This document shows positions 40,801 through 50,205 of a DNA stretch of 64,000 bases, piece after piece; the first letter of the stretch is position 1, and the number at the start of each line of letters is the position of its first letter. Location of the stretch: contig OU696580.1 of the NCBI GenBank assembly GCA_916048095.2, positions 5,477,108 through 5,541,107 on the forward strand, written 5' to 3'. This stretch comes from Sacculina carcini (taxonomy: Eukaryota > Arthropoda > Thecostraca > Sacculinidae). Below the pieces are notes generated by a model, which did not search any database, had not been told where the DNA came from, and saw only the letters and a list, made by a program, of their open reading frames with translations. The translations under genes and the position numbers were made by a program.

Positions 40801-41563
40801 GGAGTTCAATCACTTCGAGCAGCCACAAGCGAGCTATGCTCAGCAACAACCAAGTGAATTAAAGTTATCCAACTTTGTTCAGCCAATGACAAGTTTGGAA
40901 ACTGCAGAGACAGTTCAAGGTCATGACCAAGTCTCCTACGAACATCAACTGGCAAGCACCGTTCTTCAGCATGGTAATGAAGACCAGTTATACTCCCACG
41001 TGCAGACAAATCAATGCCATGATGAACTGCCTCAAAACGACATCCAACAGGAGTTCAACAATATTAATCAACCACAGGGAACTCATCAACCGTCTCAGAC
41101 AAACATCAAACAGCACCTCAACTTCCAGGAGCAGAGTGTAGCAAGTTATGAGCCAGCATCAACAAGTTACACAGAACAGATCAATGACATACAACAAAAA
41201 ATTCCTACTCATGAGCCGCTACAATCCAACGAGCAACAACAGTTTACCAATAACGAGCAGACCCAGGAGAACTACGATGTGTCATATGCAAGTGAACAAC
41301 AACTCAACTATCACAACTCACAGTTTCTGGCGTTATTACAGTCGCTGGTGCCTACAATGCGCTGCCACCAGCAAGCCTTCAGCAGCAGTTCAACTGCTAC
41401 GTGTATTCTCTCGGCGGGTGATGTTTCGCCACAAGAAAACCATCAAGAACAGTCAAACTGTTTGCAGCAAAATGTGAGCAGTTATCAAATGCCACAAACA
41501 GCCAGCAGCAATTCTCCCACTACGACCAGTCCCAGGGAAACTGTATTCCGACTGATGAAATAA
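37838..41563 (+). CDS. Tyr/Gln/Asn-rich repeat protein captured in the Helitron-like element
   Basis: From the ATG at 37838 (GCCATGG context; the open frame before it has no ATG) about 1241 residues. Residues 1 to about 80 and the last 330 or so follow a 21-residue repeat, Y-x-V-x-P-x-x-x-Y-x-P-P-Q-x-N; the centre (38083-40550) is over a hundred NYQQQQP / NYQQQQQP-type units with N/D and Y/H variation. No signal peptide or known domain is visible. The other frames of the array are also open (long Asn-Thr-Ile, Val-Asp and Leu-Ile-Trp frames), but only this frame continues into non-array repeats on both sides. Near the 3' end the 21-residue pattern moves to another frame, so the copy may be decaying. 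Composition is prion-like; a structural or adhesive role is only a guess. Confidence 0.6.
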   Translation: MDFYAPPIYTLPMVDCYLPMANYQAPSYYYVQPLQSYVLPEANHWQVNEYLVQPLVEYTPPQASYEQCYCYVHPPTTTDTYIYQQQQQPNYQQQQQPYYQQQQPNYQKQQPNYQQQQQPNHQQQQQPYYQQQQPNYQKQQSNYQQQQQPNHQQQQQLNYQQQQQPNYQQQQPNHQQQQQPNYQQQKPDYQQQQQPNYQQQQPNYQQQQPNYQQPQQPNYQQQQPNYQQQQPNYQQQQQPNYQQQQPNYQQQQPNYQQQQPNYQQQQQPNYQQQQQPNYQQRQPNYQQQQQPNHQQQQQPNYQQQQQHYQQQQPNHQQQQQPNYQQQKPNYQQQQQPNHQQQHQPNYQQQQPNHQQQQQPNYQQQLPNYQQQQPNYQQQQQPNYQQQQPNYQQQQPNYQQQQPNYQQQQQPNYQQQQQPNYQQRQPNYQQQQQPNHQQQQQPNYQQQQQHYQQQQPNHQQQQQPNFQQQQPNYQQQQQPNYQQHQQPNYQQQQPNHQQQQPNHQQKPPNYQQQQPDYQQQQQLNYQQQQQPNYQQQQQPNHQQKQPNYQQQQPNYQQQQPDYQQQKQPYYQQQQPNYQQQQPNHQQQQPNYQQQQQPNHQQQQPNYQQQQQPNHQQQHQPNHQQQQQHYQQQQPNHQQEQQPNYQQQQQQPNYQQQQQPNHQQQQPNYQQQQQPNYQQQQPNHQQQQPNYQQQQPNYQQQQPNYQQQQPNYQQRQPNYQQQQQPNHQQQQQPNYQQQQPDYQQQQQPYYQQQQPNYQQQQPNHQQQQPNYQQQQPDNQQQQQPYYQQQQPNHQQQQPNYQQQQPDYQQQQQPNYQQRQPNYQQQQQPNHQQQQQPNYQQQQPDYQQQQQPYYQQQQPNYQQQQPNHQQQQPNYQQQQPDNQQQQQPYNQQQQPNYQQQQPDYQQQRTDYYVQPLVGYSPPQFCYEQQFCCYVYPLDINAPTQTSEHQQLNYQVEPQAGYAPPQANGTDQTIYVPQPLMINELPQNNIQQEFNHFEQPQASYAQQQPSELKLSNFVQPMTSLETAETVQGHDQVSYEHQLASTVLQHGNEDQLYSHVQTNQCHDELPQNDIQQEFNNINQPQGTHQPSQTNIKQHLNFQEQSVASYEPASTSYTEQINDIQQKIPTHEPLQSNEQQQFTNNEQTQENYDVSYASEQQLNYHNSQFLALLQSLVPTMRCHQQAFSSSSTATCILSAGDVSPQENHQEQSNCLQQNVSSYQMPQTASSNSPTTTSPRETVFRLMK
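38083..40550 (+). repeat. 21/24-bp coding minisatellite (CAA-rich)
   Basis: Tandem AACTATCAACAACAACAACCA-type units of 21 or 24 bp, almost pure for CAA codons, about 2.47 kb. Longer blocks repeat within it (for example the run from about 38560 to 38790 resembles 39000 to 39230, and 39950-40150 resembles 40260-40460), showing segmental expansion on top of unit expansion. Confidence 0.95.
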
Positions 41564-42280
41564 GCCAGCAACAGTTCAACTGTTACGCGCGCCCTGTGAA
41601 GAGTTATACACAGCCACAAGTCAACGAACAATATAACATCCTTCAGCAGTGATGGCCAGTAATGAACCGCCACAGAGATATAGTTTAGAGCAGTTAGACC
41701 ACATAGACTATCATCTGGCAGGTTCTGGTACAGACATGTGAACAACATCAGTCACGTGCAACATCTGACGTACCACTAGCTGCCATCTCCTTGTGTTACA
41801 GCCGAAATCGTCAACATCACTCGCTATGAGTCAGCAAACGTTGATTCGTAACCAGCTGAATTGAGAATGAACGAGTGAATTTTGCATATTGTAACACGGT
41901 ATTGAAAACGTATTGACGTTTAAATGTTGATTTCATCTGCAACATTAATAAACAATACTTTCTGCACTCATGTTTTTATTTTGCGCTGTAACAAATGTTG
42001 TGACCAATCAGTGGCTACTAAGTGGCTACAATCAGTATTACTATTAAGTGAAATGGGACGAACACGAACGCTGCAAAGTGCATGCCTGCAATGCCCATGC
42101 AGTTTGATAATCAACACACAGAGAGATAAGAGCAATATCACTGTGAAAGGCAGGCACAAATGTTCAGCAAAATACTGTTAGTGATTTTTTGAGTAATTCG
42201 TGATTGAAGTTTATTTGTTGTGTCTGCAAAATTATTATCATTTATCACAACAATATGTGTACTTGAAGGCAATACTATTT
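41564..42280 (+). other. 3' flank of the repeat-protein gene
   Basis: For about 100 bp after the stop, a neighbouring frame still reads the 21-residue pattern (CYARPVKSYTQPQVNEQYNI). An AATAAA lies at about 41947. Nothing else is recognisable up to the CA repeat. Confidence 0.5.
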
Positions 42281-42282
42281 TT

Positions 42283-42376
<94 letters not shown>
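42281..42376. repeat. CA microsatellite, about 47 units
   Basis: A pure CA run inside the Helitron-like element, directly before the second tandem block; the first block is preceded by a TG run in the same relative position. Confidence 0.97.
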
Positions 42377-42457
42377 GACGGTAAATACACAACACACACA
42401 CACATACGCACAATAAAAATAAAATAAAAAGGTGAAAATAAAATAAAATAAAAAGCT

Positions 42458-43440
42458 GCTACTCGGTAACCACTTGGTGTACCCGCTAAAAATTTATACC
42501 ATCATGTTGGACATTTTCCTGTCTGTAGGCTAAATTTTTATTTTCAAAAATAAAATCAAAAACGTTATAGCGGTGAAAAGACAAAATGAACCCTAAAAAA
42601 TGCGAAAATTTTGGTAAATTTAGACTAAAAAATTTAGACTACCCTTCCTAAACCAGCAATGGTACAACTATAAAAATTATACCACTGTGTAGAAAATTTT
42701 CTGTTCTACTCAACAAATTATAATTTATACCCAAAAATTGAATATATAACATGTAAAATAGAAAACAAATTCTAAATTGTATTTAAACTCCACGCGTCCG
42801 ATTTTCTATACTTTTTTCTCTATTTCTCAAAAACTAATTATTACACATCTAAATAAATAATACCATCATGCTGGGAATTTTGGTTTCTACAACACAGTAT
42901 AATTTTTAATTTTCCAAAGTGTATTAAAAAAAAGTTACGGTGGTGTGAAGTGTAAATGGCAAAGTCAAAAAGGCAAAATTAGCACAAAAAAACGTGAATA
43001 TTTTGGTCAATATTCCGCTATTTATTCCTCATAAACCAGCAATGGTACAGCTATAAAAATTCTACTATTGTGTAGATAATTTTTTTTCTACAGGAAACGT
43101 TATAATTTATACCCATAAATGATACAAAAAACGTGTAAAATTGGCAAAATTCTCAAATACATCCAAAATTACACTTGAACACCGGGTGACTAAAATTTAT
43201 TCATTCTTCTACTATTTCTCAGTAACTATTTGTTACACATAAAAATAAATTATACCATCGTGCTATAAATTTTGTTTTCTACAATACGGTATAATGTTTA
43301 ATTTTCCAAAGTGTATCTGAAGGAAGTTACGGCGGTGTAAAGTCAAAATGTCATGTTGCCAATTTGACAGCTATTGTGCGCACTTGCGATTACACAGGAA
43401 TATACACCGATTAAATTTCACTGAAGCCCAATCACAATTA
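42458..43440 (+). repeat. Second tandem repeat block, about three units
   Basis: Same family and same orientation as 35644-37345, with the ACCATC phrase near 42497, 42864 and 43255 and the same starting phrase (GGTAACCACTTGGTGTACCCGCTA versus GGTCACCACTTGGCCTACCTGCTA). The gene at 37838 therefore lies between two direct copies of the internal repeat. Confidence 0.85.
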
Positions 43441-43561
43441 AGAATGCATCATATCAGCTCCAAGCATGGATGGTGTGGTTTAATTGGGTACAGTTTAATT
43501 AATGCTACACTATACTGAATAGAAAGGCTTTATTGTCCTCAATATTTACACATGAATTGTT

Positions 43562-44808
43562 CCGCACGACGGGCGGGTAAAATACTACTGGGAACAAAGT
43601 TAACTACTGAATTTTACTGTATAATTTAATTGGTTTAATTTCAAGCTGCATAAGCTTAAGTTGCATAAGGATATGGGTTGTAATATCATGCAATGCCAAC
43701 TATATGAATATGCTGTTTTAGCGGACGCATAAATCTGGAATTATAGAGATGACAGAAGGTTTGATTGTTTTGATAGTGTTACACTTCTGAATTACTACAC
43801 ACGAAGGACGGGTGTGAATTTGAGCAGTGTTGAGGGAAAAACATCGTCAATAATTAAAACAAGAATTTACAAATTTATATTTTTCTATTGGTTAAGCTTT
43901 TTGCTTTTTGATTCATTATATTCTATTTATAGTTCTGCACGACGGGCGGATTTAAATACGAGGCAGTTCGAGGGAAAATATTTTGCCACATCTAAAATAA
44001 AAACATTCACATTTAGACTTTTCTATTGGTTAAGACTTTTTATGGGTTTACTTTTTCTTTTTTAATTTCTAATCATTTTTTATCAATTCAATATTCATTC
44101 TACTTTATTTATTGTTCTGCACAAAGGGCGGGTTTTAATGCTAGATGGTGATGTTGAGTTATAAATATATTTTGAAAACATTTTGATAAAAAAATTAGTC
44201 ATTTTTCATTGTTTAGTGTCAGAGTTCTGAATTATTCAGCACGACGGGCAGGTTTAAATAGGATTTTTTTGGGTTTACTCTTTTCTTTATTAATTCATAT
44301 TTATTTAATCTTATGAATTGAATACAAATTTAATAGTATGAACTGTTTCGCACGACGGGCGGGTTTACATGCTAGAATTTTCATTGTTTTGTACGTATTA
44401 GTGTTCTGAATTATTCCGCACGACGGGTAGGTTTAAATATGAGGTGAATTAAGGAATAATATTTTGTCAAATTTATAATTAAAATATTCACATTTAGAGT
44501 TTTTATTGGTGAACGTATTTACAGGTTAAAATTTTTGCTTTTTAATTCTTATACAGTTTATTCTATGGATTGAATATGCATTTTATTTTATGAATTATTG
44601 AGCACGACGGGCGGGTTTCAATATGAGGCGGGTTAAAGGAAAATATGTTGTCGAAATAAAAATAAAAATAATTAAATTTAGACTTTTCAATTGAGTAGGA
44701 TTTTAATGAATATATCTGTTTTCTTTTTTAATTTGCAATATGTTTATGAATTAAATATGAATTTCATTTCATGAATTGCTCCGCACAACGGGCGGGTTTT
44801 AATGCTAG
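43562..44808 (+). repeat. Array of Helitron 3'-end motifs
   Basis: About nine copies of a GCACGACGGGCGGGTTT motif at irregular spacing (near 43564, 43801, 43937, 44119, 44239, 44350, 44419, 44602, 44783). Three of them continue to ...ATGCTAG (ending about 44144, 44375 and 44808). The last is the actual terminus. Confidence 0.8.
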
Positions 44809-44936
44809 TAAGAAATAAAGGAAAAAAGTTAGGTTGGGCATAGAATAAAGAATAAATATAATAAGAAATATATAATAAGAAATAAAAATAAAAGTTAGGT
44901 TGGGTCGGGTTAGGTTGGGTTGGGTCGGGTTAGTTA
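44809..44936 (+). repeat. Right terminal repeat of Polinton copy B, piece between insertions
   Basis: taagaaataaaggaaaaaagttaggttgggcatag and further TTAGG-like units, ending in GTTA at 44933-44936, the target duplication of the next Gypsy. Confidence 0.8.
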
Positions 44937-45319
44937 TGAAGAGGCCGTTGATTGATACAACCGTTCAAAGTCACAGTCCGGAACATAAGGGGCGTGTATT
45001 AGGACGACAGAGAAGTTTTCACCTCGTATATGACGTGGCAAAAGAAAATATATATTAAAAGAACCAAGACATAACAAGGAAGAAACACGCATGATATACT
45101 CAGTAAAAAAAGCAAACAAAATAACAATTAATATCGCTCAAAATTAGAAAACCGAATATATACAAAACTTACCTATACCAGACACCAAAAACGACAATCA
45201 TAATACAAAACAAACGAAAAGGATAAACACGAAAGAAAACGTAAACATACAAGCACTCACACAGACAAGACGCACACAATGTTGCCAGATGCCCTACATA
45301 TGCATTTTCAGTCACCACA
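44937..45319 (-). repeat. 3' LTR of the 45-50 kb Gypsy
   Basis: 383 bp, TG...CA ends; one A shorter than its partner in an A-run near 45105. Confidence 0.93.
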
Positions 45320-45488
45320 AACACTCCCCCCGTTTGGGATGGTAACATGCAAAAAAAAAAAAAATACAAACTGACAGATCATATACATATACACATGTAT
45401 ATACACACATACATACATTTTGCACCGATAAATTCATACACATACACACATACATTATTCAAGCATACAGCAGCATACACGCATATAA

Positions 45489-48400
45489 TTAAAAATAGTG
45501 GTAATCAGGGTGTCGCTTAAATCGCACAGTACGACCCGACCTAGACACACGAGTGGGTGGTTCTGTACGTGCAGTTGACACTGGCTCCTCCTCGGCAGGC
45601 TCGAGCGCAGCGACCGGCTGAGGTGTTGTAGATTCTGCAGGTACATCAGTTGTTGCAGGTCGCTCTGGTGAGTCACCGATGTAGGCAGGCTTGAGTCTGT
45701 CGATGGAGACTGTGTCACGCGATCCCGACGGACTCTCTAGAACAAAAACTTTATCAGAGCGAGATATCACTTTGAAAGGTCCGTGATAAGGAGCTTCCAA
45801 AGAACGCCTCACTCTATCAACTCTCACCCACACTCGTTCACAATTGGTCAATGACTTAGGAATATAAGATGGGCGATGACCATGATGATGCGAACCAGTA
45901 GATAATGTGTGAAAGTCAATTTGGCGGAGAGATTCACTAAGAAGTTTGACAAAATCATTACAAGAACGGATACAAGATGGTTCAAGGCATACGCGAGGAA
46001 AAAGCAACGACGAACCGGTAAGCACTGTGAATGGTGCGTAACCACTCTCGTTCGGAATCGCACGCAACCCTAATAACACCACTGGAAGACTGCGGATCCA
46101 GTCACTTCCACGAGCGATCAAAGCGGTTTTGAGAGTGCGGTGGGCTCGCTCAATGGAACCGTTGGAAGATGGTTTGTACGCTGTGGTACGAAGGCGGTGA
46201 AAACCGATCACCTTGGAAAGCTCATCAAAGAGTGCTGACTCGAATTGCCTGCCACGATCAGTGATGACGTACAGAGGGACACCAAATCTACTAATCCAAG
46301 TGTCTAGAAAAGCAGCAGCGATACTCACAGCGTCGATGTCAGCAATAGGAATTGCTTCGAGCCATCGAGTGGCTCTGTCAATGCACGTCAGTAAATAACG
46401 GCAAGGTGATGGATATGCTTGACCATGAGGTGTTGACGCAGGCAGTGGACCAACTAGGTCGATATGAACTGCTTCAAACCTGGCCGATGGAAGTCCAAAA
46501 TCATGTAGTGCAGTTTTAGTATGGCGATGGATTTTCGACTTTTGGCACTGGAGACAGGATTTCACCCAATTCCGAATGTCACGATCCATACCTGGCCAGA
46601 AGTAGCGGGACTTTAAAAGTCGTAAGCTAGCTTTAGTGCCAGGGTGAGAAATGTGGTGATATTGCCGGAACACAGATTCACGGAAAGACTGAGGCACAAA
46701 GGGTCGAGGATGCAAAGTTGACATCTCGCACAATATATTATTATTGGCACCAATAGGCCACGATTGAAGGCGATCAGCATAAGTGGACACTTCAGAGTCG
46801 TCAATCTGTTTTGCTGCGATCGCCGGAAGATCAAATGCGTCAATTTGAACGCTGTTGACAGCACGGGAAAAACAATCGGCGACTATGTTGTCGCTTCCTC
46901 TAATGTAGACAACATCGCACACGTACTCTGTGATAAGAGACCAGTACCGCTGCTGGCGGTCGGATTTGGCACTATGGGGACTGCGAAACGCAGACGTCAA
47001 CGGTTTGTGATCGGTGAAAAGTGTTACTTTTTGACCTTCCAAGAGGTGCCGAAAATTCATCACCGAAAGGTAAGCAGCGAGCAACTCGCGGTCATACGTA
47101 GAATATCGGCGCTGAACTTCACTGAGTTTTTTTGAAAAGAAAGAAATCGGCGCAGGATGACCGTCGTCCATTTGGTGCAAAGCCGCTCCAACGGCCACCT
47201 GTGAACAATCAGTGATCAGCTGATAATCATGGCATTGCAGCAAAGGATGAGCCAGTTTGCATGCATCGGTAAGTGCAGCCTTTGCATTTGTTAGTGCCTC
47301 TTCATGAATATTCAGCCACGGTAAGCTGGATGATTTCGGATGCTCCTTGGCCAACTCTGTCAATGGGAATACGATATCGGCAAACTTAGGAAGCATGTGC
47401 CGATAGTAGCCAAACATGCCCAAAATGCGTCTGAGTTCAACAGAGCTGACAGGCGATGAAAGATCATTTATGGCGGACACTTTGCTTGTTGGTGGACACA
47501 AACCTTGAGACGACAAACAGTAGCCTAGGAACGTGATGCTCTCCTGGTTGAACTCACACTTTGACATTGACAGTCGCAGGCCGTTGGCCTGCAGCAAGCG
47601 GAAAACTTGTTCAAGGTGATGTAAATGTTCCTGTTCATCAGCAGATGCAATCAAGATATCATCTATATAGATAAAAACAAAAGGCAAAGATCGAAACAAA
47701 GAATCCATGTATCGTTGAAACGTGCACCCTGCATTACGTAAGCCATAGGGCATAAAGACATATTCGAACAAACCGAATGGAGTGATAACCGCCGTTTTCT
47801 CAATATCGACCTCGTTCATTGGAATCTGATGGTACGCGCGAATTAGATCAAGACGGCTGAAACGCGTCATGCCATGCAATTTGCATGACAGGTCACTGAT
47901 ACGAGGAAGAGGGTACCGGTCCGGAATTGTTACTGCGTTCAAGGCGCGGTAATCCCCAGTAACGCGCCACTCGCCCGGAGACTGCTTGGGGACCAGATGA
48001 ATCGGAGATGCCCAGGCAGACTTCGAGGGTCGAACGATACCCGTCTCAAGGAGGGTTTTGAATGTTTCTTTTGCAGCCTGCAGTTTCTCTGGAGAAAGAC
48101 GCCTGGCTGACGCAAAAGTGGGCGGAGCACTGCCGGTATCAATAGTGTGGAAGGCTTTGCTTTTACCGCGCACACAACCAGACGGAGACATCGGCAAAAA
48201 AATTGATGAAAATTGATTAATGAGATGATGAAACGAAGAAGGAAGATGAGACGAATCATTTATGATATATGAAGAACACAGAGAAGTAGATTCACCTGAT
48301 GTTGACAATTTGGTGGTCGGATCAGAAATAACTCGCCGTTTGCAATCGACGATGAGACCGGAATGACTCAAAAAATCATTTCCCAACAGAGCATCAGTAA

Positions 48401-48776
48401 TATCAGCAACAACGAAGGTCCACAAGAATGAACGACGTAGATCACGCAGAGAAATTCTAAGGGTGAGTTCACCGTACACGTTGATGTGCTGTCCTGTGGC
48501 CGACTGGATGCTGACAGGTGAGTACTCCAGCAGATAACCATCACAGAGAGTCTTCGGCAAGAGTGACACAACTGAACCGGTGTCAATTACGAAGGAAACC
48601 TTGCGGCTGCCCAGTTGGACTGCGACTCGAAAAAGCGACAGGCCAGTAGCAGTCATATTGACCTGTCTCTTTAGTTTTCCGGTACAGCACGTGGTTCCGG
48701 TGACGTACTCCGTGATGGCGCACGTGAAGACGGTTGTATGACGATATCTCGGCGCTTGTTGGGCCAACGGCACCAA
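45489..48776 (-). CDS. Pol polyprotein of the 45-50 kb Gypsy
   Basis: 1095 codons without interruption. Protease with SFVIDTGSVVSLLP; reverse transcriptase with LVPKQSPGEWRVTGDYRALN and VFIYIDDILIAS; RNase H with LITDCSQVAVGAALHQ; integrase with an HHCC finger (HHISHPG ... CLQCQKSK) and catalytic DDE in VHIDLVGPLP, VITDRGRQFES and GSIERAHRTLK; C-terminal GPFKVI module. It overlaps Gag by about 106 bp in another frame and has no ATG at its beginning, so it is made by frameshifting. A canonical Metaviridae Pol order. Confidence 0.96.
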   Translation of the reverse strand: MVPLAQQAPRYRHTTVFTCAITEYVTGTTCCTGKLKRQVNMTATGLSLFRVAVQLGSRKVSFVIDTGSVVSLLPKTLCDGYLLEYSPVSIQSATGQHINVYGELTLRISLRDLRRSFLWTFVVADITDALLGNDFLSHSGLIVDCKRRVISDPTTKLSTSGESTSLCSSYIINDSSHLPSSFHHLINQFSSIFLPMSPSGCVRGKSKAFHTIDTGSAPPTFASARRLSPEKLQAAKETFKTLLETGIVRPSKSAWASPIHLVPKQSPGEWRVTGDYRALNAVTIPDRYPLPRISDLSCKLHGMTRFSRLDLIRAYHQIPMNEVDIEKTAVITPFGLFEYVFMPYGLRNAGCTFQRYMDSLFRSLPFVFIYIDDILIASADEQEHLHHLEQVFRLLQANGLRLSMSKCEFNQESITFLGYCLSSQGLCPPTSKVSAINDLSSPVSSVELRRILGMFGYYRHMLPKFADIVFPLTELAKEHPKSSSLPWLNIHEEALTNAKAALTDACKLAHPLLQCHDYQLITDCSQVAVGAALHQMDDGHPAPISFFSKKLSEVQRRYSTYDRELLAAYLSVMNFRHLLEGQKVTLFTDHKPLTSAFRSPHSAKSDRQQRYWSLITEYVCDVVYIRGSDNIVADCFSRAVNSVQIDAFDLPAIAAKQIDDSEVSTYADRLQSWPIGANNNILCEMSTLHPRPFVPQSFRESVFRQYHHISHPGTKASLRLLKSRYFWPGMDRDIRNWVKSCLQCQKSKIHRHTKTALHDFGLPSARFEAVHIDLVGPLPASTPHGQAYPSPCRYLLTCIDRATRWLEAIPIADIDAVSIAAAFLDTWISRFGVPLYVITDRGRQFESALFDELSKVIGFHRLRTTAYKPSSNGSIERAHRTLKTALIARGSDWIRSLPVVLLGLRAIPNESGYAPFTVLTGSSLLFPRVCLEPSCIRSCNDFVKLLSESLRQIDFHTLSTGSHHHGHRPSYIPKSLTNCERVWVRVDRVRRSLEAPYHGPFKVISRSDKVFVLESPSGSRDTVSIDRLKPAYIGDSPERPATTDVPAESTTPQPVAALEPAEEEPVSTARTEPPTRVSRSGRTVRFKRHPDYHYF

Positions 48777-49459
48777 GGTTTACATTGACGCGCCGAATCA
48801 CCAAAGAAAATATGCGTGCGACACACCTTGGGGCGCTGACCGTCGTAGAATGGTCGCAGGCCAAAAGTTGTACCAGTTGCGCCGGATTGGCGCTGTCGCG
48901 GAATAGTAGATCGACGCGGTTCAGCTGCAGTAGGTGTGACGGCAAAACTCTGTGTCTGAGTCAACGGCAGAAGTTCGTCGGCCAGTTTGCCCACCTGCGT
49001 GAGTGCCAACTCCTTGTGAGCAGCGAGAATGCTGTTGATCGGAGCGGGGAGCGCCTGGAGGAACTTATGTCTGACCAGTTCCTCACCCACACCGACCTTG
49101 GTGGCTATGCTGGTTAGCTCTTGAAGAAAAAACGAAGGTCTCCCGGTCATGAACGTCTTCGAAATTAGCTTCTCAAAAAGCTCTGGTTTGGATTGTTCGA
49201 ACATATTCTTTGATGCCTGCCGCAGGGCACTGAACTGATGTGAGGCTATCACATCATACGGCAGTCTGCTCACGACATCGGCCGGCAGTGAAGCGACCGT
49301 GTGAAAAAACTTGGTCTCTTCACATGTTATCTTACGGATGAGAAATTGCGCCTCCAGGATTGTAAACCACCCATCTACACAGTTCTCCATGAAGGGTGGT
49401 GGCTTTATCGATACGTGCTGAACTCCTTCATTCTTGACATTATCAGCCTCCTCAGCCAT
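48671..49459 (-). CDS. Gag of the 45-50 kb Gypsy
   Basis: 262 residues from a true ATG, with a capsid-like region (ENCVDGWFTILEAQF, LPADVVSRLPYD, HKFLQALPAPINSIL). The C-terminus is basic and Ser/Pro-rich. It lacks a clean CCHC knuckle; a C...H...C-like set around RPKVCRTHIFFGDSARQCKPWC may serve instead, as in related arthropod Gypsy elements. Confidence 0.88.
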   Translation of the reverse strand: MAEEADNVKNEGVQHVSIKPPPFMENCVDGWFTILEAQFLIRKITCEETKFFHTVASLPADVVSRLPYDVIASHQFSALRQASKNMFEQSKPELFEKLISKTFMTGRPSFFLQELTSIATKVGVGEELVRHKFLQALPAPINSILAAHKELALTQVGKLADELLPLTQTQSFAVTPTAAEPRRSTIPRQRQSGATGTTFGLRPFYDGQRPKVCRTHIFFGDSARQCKPWCRWPNKRRDIVIQPSSRAPSRSTSPEPRAVPEN

Positions 49460-49549
49460 AATTCAAACAATGATTTCACAAGAAAAGGAAGTGCACTAAC
49501 TGAAGAAAAATATTTCACTAACCGAACGACGGGCGTCGGGGTCACCAGT

Positions 49550-49933
49550 TGAAGAGGCCGTTGATTGATACAACCGTTCAAAGTCACAGTCCGGAACATA
49601 AGGGGCGTGTATTAGGACGACAGAGAAGTTTTCACCTCGTATATGACGTGGCAAAAGAAAATATATATTAAAAGAACCAAGACATAACAAGGAAGAAACA
49701 CGCATGATATACTCAGTAAAAAAAAGCAAACAAAATAACAATTAATATCGCTCAAAATTAGAAAACCGAATATATACAAAACTTACCTATACCAGACACC
49801 AAAAACGACAATCATAATACAAAACAAACGAAAAGGATAAACACGAAAGAAAACGTAAACATACAAGCACTCACACAGACAAGACGCACACAATGTTGCC
49901 AGATGCCCTACATATGCATTTTCAGTCACCACA
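49550..49933 (-). repeat. 5' LTR of the 45-50 kb Gypsy
   Basis: 384 bp, near-identical to the other LTR. Confidence 0.93.
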
Positions 49934-49937
49934 GTTA

Positions 49938-50205
49938 TATAATAACGAAAAAAGTTAGGTTAGGTATGGAATAAAGAAAAAAGTTAGGTTAGGTATAAAA
50001 TAAAGAAAAAAGTTAGGTTAGGTATGGAATACAGAAAAAAATTAGGTTAGGTATATAATAAAGAAAAAAGTTAGGTTAGGTATGGAATAGAGAAAAAAGT
50101 TAGGTTAGGTATAGGATACAGAAAAAAGTTGGGTTAGGTATATAATAAAATAAAATAAAATATTATTAATAAAAAATAAAAAAAGTGAAAAAAGAGAAAA
50201 AAAGT
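49938..50205 (+). repeat. Right terminal repeat of Polinton copy B, TTAGG-type array
   Basis: About seven aaaaaagttaggttaggtat(g/a)(g/t)aata units, then an AT-rich stretch (ataataaaataaaataaaatattattaat) that reappears at 50920-50950. Confidence 0.8.

Larger units (their letters stand above)
35564..44808 (+). mobile_element. Helitron-like element of 9.2 kb carrying a repeat-protein gene
   Basis: Starts TCTATAATCTATATATATAAAAG directly after an A and ends ...GGGCGGGTTTTAATGCTAG directly before a T, without target duplication, which is the Helitron pattern. A CCGC/GCGG hairpin lies about 11 bp before the CTAG. The flanks rejoin as continuous Polinton minisatellite. Inside are TG/CA runs, two blocks of roughly 370-390-bp tandem repeats and several copies of the 3' end motif, as in non-autonomous Helentron-type elements. 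I see no Rep or helicase, so it is non-autonomous. Confidence 0.75.
44937..49933 (-). mobile_element. Gypsy retrotransposon, nearly full length
   Basis: LTRs 44937-45319 and 49550-49933 (TGAAGAGG...TCACCACA), target duplication GTTA (44933-44936, 49934-49937). Minus-strand primer-binding site TGGTGACCCCGACGCC is next to the right LTR, and the complement of aacactccccccgtttggg next to the left LTR is the polypurine tract. Gag and Pol frames are intact and the LTRs nearly identical, so it is young and possibly active. Confidence 0.95.
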
